Origin: Phoenix dactylifera
Lineage: Eukaryota > Streptophyta > Magnoliopsida > Arecales > Arecaceae
Direction of reading: 5' to 3'
DNA length: 64,000 nucleotides
Assembly (NCBI RefSeq): GCF_009389715.1
Contig: NW_024068186.1
Coordinates: 80,286-144,285 of the forward strand
A model generated the notes under the pieces. It saw only the letters and a program-made list of their open reading frames with translations, had not been told where the DNA came from and made no database searches. The translations under genes and the position numbers were made by a program. This document shows, one piece after another, positions 44,823-61,150 of this stretch. Position 1 is the stretch's first letter, and each line of letters opens with the position of its first letter.

Positions 44823-47800
44823 ATGGCGATGATCCTGGATGCCTTCGTCTCTAGTTTCTGTGAGATGCTGTTAACCTATGCAAAGGAAGAGGTGATCAAG
44901 ATCTTGGGTGTGCCCGACGAAATCAGGAAGCTTCGCAAGTGGCTGGAGATGATACAGGACGTTCTCGCTGATGCAGAGAATAGACGCCTCGAGAACAATC
45001 AGGCCATCAACCGTTGGCTGAACGAGCTGCGAGATCTCATGTACGATGCTGACGACATCATTGATGAATGCCAAATCGAGGGTGAGAAGCTTCTTAGCTC
45101 AAACACATCGTCATCTCGTCGTGCTGAGTCGGTATGTTGTTGCTACCCTCCTATTGTTTGCTTGCACAAAGTCAGGTTCCGTCATGAGATTGGCAAAAGA
45201 ATTAGAAATCTCAACTGCGAGCTTGAACAACTTGCCAAGCGCAAAGATAACCTCCATCTTATACCTGCTCCTCGTAATGACCACTACAAAAGTAGAATAA
45301 GCCACAAGACATCTCCTATACTTGTTGAATCTGATCTTATGGGAGAGAAAATTAAGGATGATACAAGGAGGTTGGTGGACCTATTGACAAAAGAAAATAA
45401 CAAAAAAATCCAAGTCTTTGCAATTGTTGGCATGGGGGGGATAGGCAAAACTACTCTTGCTCAGAAGATTTATAATGATGAGAAGCTTCGGGACAACTTC
45501 AACCAAATGCCACACCAAATAGCACAGATTTATAATGATGAGAAGCTTCAAGACAATTTCAACCGAATGCCACACCAAATGGCGCAGATTTATAATGATG
45601 AGAAACTTCGGGACAACTTCAACCAAATGTCACAGATTTGGTTGTGCGTGTCCCAAGATTTCTCCGAGTCCAATTTACTGAGATCTATCATAGAGCAAGC
45701 TGGAGGTAATCCTAGAGATGCTGAGCAGAAGGAAGTGCTTGAACCCATGCTTAGTGAATTACTCAGGAACAAAAAATTCTTTGTAGTCTTGGATGATGTT
45801 TGGGATGCACAGGTATGGGATCGAGTATTGAGAAATCCCTTGCAGAGTTGTTCGACAGATAGTAGAATTTTGATAACAACTAGAAACATAAACATTGCTA
45901 AACACGTGGGTGCAATACACAGTCACATGGTGGAGAAGTTGTCTCGAGAGGATGGTTGGTCATTAATTTGCAACATGGTTTTTGAGGAAGGGGATGAACA
46001 AGATATGCATGACTTAAGAGATATAGGGATGAAAATTGTAGAGAAATGTGATGGCCTTCCCCTTGCTCTTAGGGCGATTGGAGGGGTTCTTCGAACCAAG
46101 GCAAAAAGGCCTTTGGAATGGGAAAAGGTCCTTTCTAGCTCAGCATGGTCTTTTACTAAGCTTCCGGATGAGGTGATGGGTGCTTTGTACTTGAGCTATC
46201 TGCATTTACCACCTCCTCTCAAGCAGTGCTTCACTTACTTTTCATTATTTCCCGAGGACTACCAAATTGATCGAAATTTTTTTGTCAGTAGTTGTATTGC
46301 AGAGGGCTTTGTAACATCCGAGGACGATACGCCCTTGGAAGATGTGGCGGAAGAGTATTGGAAGGAGTTGGTGCAGAGGAACCTACTACAGCCAGGTCCT
46401 TATTCGTATGATCAAATAAGTTGCAAGATGCATGACCTTTTTCGATCTCTAGCTCAGCATATAGCAGGGGATGAGTGCTTCGTCGGAGATGCACGAGCAT
46501 TCGAAAATAAGATCACATCCTCCTTTTCATCGATAAAACTACGCCGTTTATCAATTGTAGATGGAAACTTAGAAACCATACCTGACTTGATAATGAAATA
46601 GACATCCTTAAGGACCCTGTCATTCTTCCATACCCCACTTATTCGTGATCTTCCAGAAGATCTCTTCAAAAAGCTGAGGAGTTTGAGGGTCCTGGACTTA
46701 AGTAAAACAGCCATTGTCGATCTTTCAACTTCCTTGGGAGATCTTATGCACCTTAGGAGACTTGATCTCTCTGATACTAGAATAAGAGAGATACCGGAGA
46801 GTGTAGGGAATCTTAGAAATCTCCAATCCCTGTTGCTCATGGATTGTAAATATTTGCACAACCTCCCTCGGGGTGTCGTGGGGTTGATCAATCTAAGGAT
46901 TCTAGGCGTCTTGGGTGCACCACTTGATGGTCTACCTATGGGAATAGGGAGACTGAAACAACTGCGTTCACTTTGGGGATTTGTAGCGAATGGTTGCGAG
47001 GGTTGCAGATCTGGAGTAGGAGAAGATGATTGGGAGCAGAAGCACAAGGGGCATCAAGACGAGAGGTTCTGCACCTTGGAAGAGTTGAAATCCCTCTCCC
47101 AGCTCAGGTCTATTATAATGGTCAAATTGGAGAGGGTATCAGACAGGGTTGAAGCAAAAGCCGCTGCACTTCAAGCCAAGCCCCATCTTTTCCGCCTACA
47201 TTTGTATTGCACTCTACCGAGCAGCTCTTCTGATGTGCAACAGTCTCATGCAAATGATTACAAGGAGGAAGATATCAAGAGAATAAGGGAGGTATTCGAG
47301 GAGCTCTGCCCACCGCCATGCCTTGAAATGCTTAAAATCAATGGTTACTTCGGCCGTGAGTTTCCCAGCTGGATGATGACACCCTCCTCGTCATCGATCC
47401 GCAACCTACGAAGGCTGGATCTGTGGAATTGTGCTCTATGCCAGCAACTTCCATCCTTAGGAATGCTGCCACAACTAGATTTTCTCTTGATTTCAGGTGC
47501 TTCTGAAGTCACAAGCATCGGGCCTGAATTCTTATTGCTGACGGGTAGTAGTGCTCGTGCAAGAGGGCGGAATGGAAGAAAAATAGACTCTTGCTTCTCC
47601 TGCTACTTCCCCAAACTAGAGACACTTCTTTTTGATAACATGGCTAATTGGGAAGAATGGTGGTGGCGGTGGGAGGAGGAGGACAACCAGACAACATCGT
47701 TGCTACCTTCTCTTAAGTTATTATTCATTAGAGGATGTCCGAAGTTGAGGTCTCTTCCGGAGAGCCTCCTCTGTCATGCCACCGCCTTGAAGGAGTTATA

Positions 47801-48125
47801 TATATTTGGTGCCCATAGCCTGAGAGAAATACAAAACCTCCCCTCTCTTACAAAATTGTCTTTGCTGCAAAACTCAAGTTTGGAGAAAGCGTCGAACTTT
47901 CCTAGACTCACATTCCTAAGCGTTTGTGCTTGTGAGGAATTAAAGGTTGTGGAGGGTGTGGATGCCGTGGAGCACATACGGCTCGGTGATCGAGTAGAAG
48001 AGTCTCTCCCAGAGTGGTTAGTAGGTGCTGGTGAAGAGCAACCATGCTTCCCTTCCCTCCAAAATTTGACTCTCTCCAACAAAATCTGTCGCCGAGGGCT
48101 GCCTGATTGGCCTCTGATTCGATGA
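44823..48125 (+). pseudogene. CC-NB-ARC-LRR disease resistance gene (RGA-like) with one in-frame stop
   Basis: The product would be an intracellular immune receptor that senses pathogen effectors. From ATG 44823 it has an Rx-type coiled coil (residues 1-130), the P-loop GMGGIGKTT (about 203), kinase-2 VVLDDVWD (about 320), RNBS-B (I-L-I-T-T-R), GLPLA (about 410), RNBS-D (C-F-T-Y-F-S-L-F-P) and an MHD motif (about 537). A TAG at 46599-46601 (codon 593) ends the frame just before the LRR. The same frame is then open for 507 more codons of leucine-rich repeats to 48125. Either the allele makes a CC-NB-ARC protein only, or it is a recent pseudogene. There is no intron. A 60-bp in-frame repeat disrupts the spacing after the P-loop. 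Confidence 0.9.
45468..45635 (+). repeat. In-frame 60-bp repeat, 2.8 units, inside the NB domain
   Basis: Units 45468-45527, 45528-45587 and a partial 45588-45635 each encode a variant of IYNDEKLRDNFNQMPHQIAQ. The first two differ at about six bases, three of them changing residues. Related NLR proteins have a single such stretch between the P-loop helix and the W-L-C-V-S motif, so about 40 residues are extra. Confidence 0.92.
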
Positions 48126-51100
48126 CACATCACCCATGTTGAAGCAATCAACAAGTATGGGCCAATGGCAGTGATCAACTCTACAAGAAAAAGGTCAGAA
48201 CTGATTTCCACCTTTCTCCTTTCTTTCCTCTTTCTGTAGTTATGAATGGAAGATAATTGGCAAATAGGCCCATCAATTTATTCTTCATATTTTGCAGCTG
48301 CTTCAGCAAGCAGGGGATGTTATACTGCTTGGCAACTATTTGATACTCTGCATCATTCTCATGCTTTCAGGTATATATTCTCATAACCTTACCTTCCAGA
48401 GAGGATATCTGATAGCAGTTGGTGTCTTAAAATTGCTCAAATAGAACTGTGTATCGTACCATCATTAGGACGAATTTCTTAATTTTACCGGACCCAATAA
48501 GACATTATTTCATGATGTGGTCTGATATCTATGCGGTCTAAATTTTCTTCTTTTCTTTCACAAGCAGATTGATATCTCGGTGTAGGATTGGCACATTCTC
48601 CTTCAACACCAGTATCTCTCGTCTTCAACAACACCAAGCAACAGCATAATGACATGCAAAAGAAGTTTGAGAGGTAATTCGCTATCAGACCCGCAATTAG
48701 TGAAATCTAAGGGGAAAAAATAGCTTTACTAGTTGCTTGGGAGGGGGGAAGTTTGGTGATAATTTATTCTCAGAAGTAAAAAGGTTGCTTGCTGAAAAAC
48801 ATCCTTCCACCTTTTGATTTTCTTGATCTATCACCCTGTTTGTTTTTGATGTGAAGAGCATATGGCATTCAAATTTCCTGATAAGTAATGATTCTATCAT
48901 CTTGTTTGTTTTTATATCCTTCCTTTTGCTTTTGTATGATCTAGCAGGCCCAACAGACCAGCTTTAAGTCCTTGTTTCTGAAGGCTTCCGTCCAAGCGTA
49001 TTCATAGCTGTGGTTCCAGCAGAGTCATATATACCACAAGCAATTACCCATCTACGCTATGAATTCTAAAAACCACTGGTTGGAAACATGCATTAACATA
49101 CAATTATGAGTACAGAGACTAAATAGGAAAGTCAAGACTAAGTCTCTCTGGTTGTCATGCAGACAAAGGATTGATGACAGCAAGATACCGATGTGCCAGT
49201 TCTCATTATTTCACAAGCTTAAGCAGAAGAATTTAGCAGAAGAATCATGATCACTATTGACATGCATTTGAACAGGACCTCAGTAACAACTTCCATCCAG
49301 GCATGCAGTTGGATCATGATTGTCATGCTAGAAAACTTTTTTCGTCAACTTTGTTGGAACCGATGATGTCTTTGCAGGTGAAAGTTCGTATGTATCTGAT
49401 ATATGAGTTTTATTTATCTATTATCATCTTTGTTTTCATACCTTTTCTTTGCTTCTTTTTCCTAGAAGCAATGAGACTGGAAGATCAAGCACAGGTACAT
49501 AGCCCATCTATGATATTATTTTTAAATAACCCTAATCATGAACAAGCATTATCTCAAGTTTTGAGTCTCTAATGTTCTTAACCAGCAAAGCTGAATCTAT
49601 ACATCTTGTTACTACCAGTGCATATGCTGCGTGTACATGATCACACAGCACATGGCTCTCTTTGAGATTTCAAGTAGTTCACAGGCATGGGCAGCAGAAT
49701 TCAGCATGTCGCCTTCTGCTTGCCACCCACCGCGCAGAATTAATCAGATGGATTTTTCCTCTTCATGCAAGGATCTTTAATTGTAGTTTATAGGGTTATG
49801 AGGCTTGAAATTATTTCAGAAATTTTATTCCATGCATAAGATTCTGCAATTTTTATTGCTTTCATAAAAATTGCTGCATCACATTGCATAATCTTTTAAT
49901 GGAGCAGGACATCAAAAGCTGGATTGGTTGTGAAGCAATGTACATACAACAAGTCGCTTGCATTACCGATCCTTCCTTGGAAAATAAAATATTCCAGCAG
50001 GTGAGGATTGTACATATCTAATTTAAGCATGGCATTCTGGTAGTTACGTTCTTTCTCTTTTTCGTCTTAATCTTTTCTTTTGTTTTTGTAGTTTTGTATG
50101 GTAAATCAGGTGTATGAGCCCGATCAATCATTGCAGTTCCTTTTCCCTCAAGGATATTGTGTTAGAGGTAGTAAGACTCGAAGGAGGAATCACCTTCGCA
50201 CAATCACAGAACCCTTCGATGTTCGACAGACCATAACTTAAAAAGCAATTGTGAGATGCCAATGAACTTCTTTTTGACATATGAAATAACCTAAAAGCTG
50301 CTGTTTCTCACTGGACTCGTGGTTGCAGGATGCAGAAGACTCGTTCCTGAACAAGGTATTCAGCATGTCTGCTGTCTTGATGAACAAGTTCGGAAGCATT
50401 GGCTTCTGCTGGTCTCTCCCACCAAGCTCCATGGAATTCTTAGGATGGTTCTTCTCATTATAGCGTTTCTTTGCACTTCCTGCACTGAAAATCTTGTCAC
50501 AACTTTTTAGATGTTCTTTCTGAAGTTGCAATGTATTGCATATCAAAATGTTTTTTGCATGTCATGAAAATGTAGAGTTTCGGAAGATGTCTTTATCAAT
50601 ATTATTCAGGTATCACTGCATGGGGCAAACTCCTACGCAGCCTGTATGGCCTTGATATTATTGTGTTGAGCTGGCTTCATTGTCTGCCAGTGGCATAAAT
50701 TGTACTGTGTCTGAATAGAGAGTATGAAATATGTCTGGGATAATTTTGTAGCAATGTCTTTCAGCCCGATCTTAAGCTCTGCTACTTTGGATTTTGTTTT
50801 TTCTTTTTTTACTAAGCTTCTTTGTGGGATTATTGAATGTCTGAAAATTTGTTTCCCCAGTTAACATTTGGATGCAGGTGGTTTGGGTTCATGCAAGATT
50901 CAGCTAGGCCCAAAATGGTGCATGAAATATTTTTTAAAGTATATGATTTATATCACAAACCTGATGGCTTGATGGAGAGCCCGTTGTATTCAGTCTATAA
51001 GACTGAAAATGGATCGGATACTAATAAAGAGTTTTCCTCTCAAATTCTCGAGTAGAAGTCTAGCATAAGAAAAGACACAGTTAACGTGTAACCTTCGCAT

Positions 51101-51268
51101 TCCTCTCACTGATACTTGCAGCAGATCAGGTTTCTGGCACCTATAAATCCCTAGCAGCGCCGTCTTTCTTGATGGCTTGAAATTAGCAAACATCAACACC
51201 CTCTAATTCAATGCCTGTTTAGGATAACATGCTCTCTCATTTTTTAACATCAAATATCATCTGATTGT
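48126..51268 (+). other. 3' flank of the resistance gene
   Basis: No conserved ORF is visible. The sequence is a mix of unique AT-rich DNA with possible splice-like sites. From 48322 onward it is the uninterrupted counterpart of the duplicate at 15584-37395. It preserves the empty sites of the copia element (near 50394), the reverse solo LTR (near 50728) and the gypsy LTR border (48322). Part may be transcribed as untranslated exons. Confidence 0.6.
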
Positions 51269-51731
51269 CGATCAAATTAAAATAGCCTGATTTCTCCCCT
51301 TAACCTGGAATGGGTAAGATTAAGTCTGGAAATCACTTTTGAAAGAAGAAACTAAATAAACTTTCCTAAAATTATTCCAAGTACGAAGCATCAAACAGTA
51401 TATAAAATATCAGTACAGAAATACAAACAAATCATGTGTTGGAAGTGGCAGATAGGTCTTATACGAACCAAGTTCTTTTGTAGAAATAAAACTATTATAT
51501 CACCCAAGCAAGGTCTTCAAACAACGCAATTGGCAGGTAAAAGAAAAATAGCAAAAATTTAGTAGCTAGGTAAGGAGAACAAATTTCCAGATCATTCTTT
51601 ATCTAAATGACAACAGATGCTCGAGTCTATGGAGGTAGAAACATAAGCAAATTGATCCTTGGGGCAGCACTCTTGCATACTCGATATGTACTAATCTTTT
51701 CAGCTCCAACAAGGTTCCCAACCAGCATTAT
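51269..51731 (-). other. Region downstream of ARF, including its 3' UTR
   Basis: It is AT-rich. The ARF transcript likely runs to about 51590-51650 on the minus strand. I cannot fix the poly(A) site. Confidence 0.4.
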
Positions 51732-58230
<6,499 letters not shown>

Positions 58231-58717
58231 AACGAAGGCCACCCCCTTTATTAGGACGGTAGATAACGGGCGTCTCCTCGCCGTCACTCTAGCCGCCCGC
58301 ATCCCGATCGGCCGTTTCGTTGCCGCATAGCTCCGCCGTTATGTAACCAGAGCTCATCTGGGCCGTCTATTTGGTGGGGTCCAGCGGAACAAGTTAAGTT
58401 ACCAACCGTTGGTTGACAAGTCACTTTGCTCCAACCTAGTAGTGGGTGTGGGTTGGGTGGACCGGACCGGATGATTTGTTTAGGTGGACCAAATTGCTCT
58501 ATCGGGTTAAGTCGCAAAATTAAATATGAAGTCATTGATTTAGTGGATGTTGAGAAATATCGGTGGATGCTTGAATTAGAGCTGCAACCAGGTCATATCC
58601 AGTGTCTCTCGACCGGAATCGACTCAATTGTGCTCCTTACCAGCTCCAAATCAAAGATTTGGACCAAAATCTAACCTACCATGTTTAAGATCGTATTAGA
58701 TCCCAAACTAGCTATGG
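58231..58717. other. Intergenic sequence upstream of ARF
   Basis: The ARF-proximal part is GC-rich, then the sequence is ordinary. No gene is recognised. Confidence 0.4.
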
Positions 58718-58925
58718 TTTTCTTTTTATTTTTTTCTTGAACCGGCAGCCATTGAATAAATACAACCATTTGCATCAGTCATCAACAAATCCCGAAATTG
58801 ATTAGGTAACAAAGAGGAGAACTTCCACAACATAGATCTACTATGATCAGTAACAAAAGATACTATCCAGTCAACCGTCCTATTGGCTTTTCTGAATTTA
58901 GCTTCAACATAAAATGATAGTTGAC
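58718..58925 (-). pseudogene. 5'-truncated LINE fragment (RNase H end)
   Basis: On the minus strand the sequence reads E-A-K-F-R-K-A-N-R-T-V-D-W, then D-H-S and L-P-N-Q-F-R-D, and finishes near N-G-C-I-Y. This parallels the C-terminus of the LINE at 42049-42663. A T-rich run at 58718-58737 is the probable tail. About 60 codons survive. Confidence 0.75.
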
Positions 58926-59640
58926 TTTAAGTACCAGTTAGATCATCGTAGAGTTCCTATCATAAATTGGGAGCCATACCTAAACAATGTATCTTAATTT
59001 AATATACTTGATTAATTACTAGTTAAATCTAGGTCCACTTGACTGCAAAACCATGATCTACAATCATCAAATCGATTTTTTCCCTTGCTCTTAATGAAAG
59101 GATTGGAAAACTATCATATTCAATGAAATCAGTTTGTGGTATTAGAAAATGGCTAAAGTATGTGTATGGCTGAGAAATACTTGGCAGCTTGGAAATTCTT
59201 CAGGTAAACCATGGTCTTCTAGCTATTATGCAAGATGTGATATTTTAAATGCACAAAGACTTCCTATAGGATAGTTTTCACAGTGTATGTTCTAAACCAT
59301 GCATGTTAATGGCATCTTCAGGCATTTGTACCCTCATATCATATAACCATCCTGCCACAAAGTTTTATACTAAACAAAATTGACTAAAATGTTAAAGAGC
59401 AAGACGCATACAGCAACATTCTCCATAAATGGTTTTCCAGCTCTTTTTCTTTCTTTTGGAGTCATCAACCCCTTGTCTCCTTGGTCAAGCAACTTTTGTA
59501 GGTAAACATCCATAAATTAGCTCCTTAACCATGCTATAGTTGCACCAGAAGCCTCACTCATTGCTCCACCCAGATTCATCATGTGGACCCACATCCACCA
59601 AAGAGCCAGTAAGCATTCCTACTAACCTTGGAGTGGTAAG
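58926..59640. other. Intergenic sequence, nothing recognised
   Basis: AT-rich with no ORF of note. It ends at the Sirevirus LTR border. Confidence 0.4.
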
Positions 59641-61086
59641 TGAGGATGATAGTGGTATTTTGATGATTAATACAATAATCAAGAGTATGTTACAAGTTAA
59701 TTCGATACATCATTTATAAATCTGTTACTCTCAGCACATTAGTATAATAAGATAAAGATGCATTTCATTGTTTATATGGATGAATCTAACATTAAGTTGC
59801 AGCAAAGTGTGGATTGAGTCGACCCCGGCACATCAAGAAACCATCTGGCACACTTCTGCAAAAATGGCATGGATGAACAGTAGTTGGGTCGACCCAAGCA
59901 AAGAATGAGTCGACCCAAACCTCAAGCCTCAAGAAAGCAGTTCTCTGGAAATACTAAGAGGGTCGACCCAAACTTGAGTCGACCCCAAGTTAACATGAGT
60001 CGACCCAAAGGCAATGACATTCAAAAATAGGTTTTCTGGAAACCCTGAGAGGGTCGACCCAAGTGGAAGTTGAGTCGACCCAACTGAACCTTGAGTCGAC
60101 CCAAAAAGATGTTGAGTCGACCCAAGTGAAGGAAGGCTGAAATGCAAGGTTCTGTGGTTCTGAGAGGGTCGACCCTAGTAAAGATTGAGTCGACCCCAAG
60201 TGAAAGTTGGGTCGACCCCAATAAAAGTTGAGTCGACCCAAGCACGGGCAGAAGCATAACGGCTAGTTCTGCAGAAGTACTTTTTGACCTTCTAACAGTG
60301 AGTAACGGCTAGTTTTTGAATTCTAACCATTGGGGCTTGTCCAATGGATGAAGCAAACTATTTAAAGTGACACTATTCATCAGAGGAAACATCCTTTTGC
60401 AAAATATCAAAGATTACTCAAGAAAGACAAGTGCCCTAATCTTCTTCATTCAAGTGCTTCATTCAAGAGTCAAAAGAAAGTGGTTGAGCAGATTCCAAGA
60501 GATATTAAGAGCTCCATCCACCCTTGAAGAGTGAAGCATTCTTGACAAAGAAGAGAGAAGTCTCATCAAGCGATAACTATTCTCTAAACTCTTCTTTGTA
60601 GATTATAATTGTTATATTTGCTCATCTAGGAGCTTCAACTTTCTTACTTCTTTTATTAATCACCTTGTAAAGGTTTGTTGGTGAGCCCGTAAAACCAATA
60701 GTGTAGGTTTATTGGTGAACCCGTAAAACCAATTGTAAAGGTTCGTTGGTGAGCCCGTAAAACCAACATAGGTTCGTTGATGAGCCCGTAAAACCAACAT
60801 AGGTTTTTGGTGATCCCGGAAAATCAAAGTGTAAAGGTTTTTGGATTGTGAGCCCGGAAAACAATCCAACTGTAATCCGCTGGGATTATAGTGAATTTCC
60901 AAGGGGGTCGCTTGGGGAGTGGACGTAGGTGCTTAGGAGAGCACCGAACCACTATACTTCTTGTGTGTTTGTATTGTGCTTTGTTATATTCACTAACTCA
61001 TAAATTGACATAAGTAAGATAGTAAAAATTAAGAGAAACCAATTTCCACCCCTCCCCCCCCCTCTTGGCTTGTCACTTGGGCAACA
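59641..61086 (+). mobile_element. Sirevirus 5' LTR, fourth copy (1446 bp)
   Basis: It begins TGAGGATGATAG and ends GGGCAACA, followed by a primer site. It has the palindrome array (59812-60240), a TATTTAAA box near 60358, six hairpins (60677-60869) and the stem-loop, but more substitutions than the other LTRs. It is therefore an older copy. Confidence 0.92.
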
Positions 61087-61088
61087 AG

Positions 61089-61100
61089 TGGTATCAGAGC
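61089..61100 (+). other. Primer binding site, tRNA-iMet type
   Basis: TGGTATCAGAGC lies two bases after the LTR. Confidence 0.93.
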
Positions 61101-61150
61101 AAGGTACTCCTATAGTATTTGTTGATCTCAACAATCAAGAGTCAAAGATC

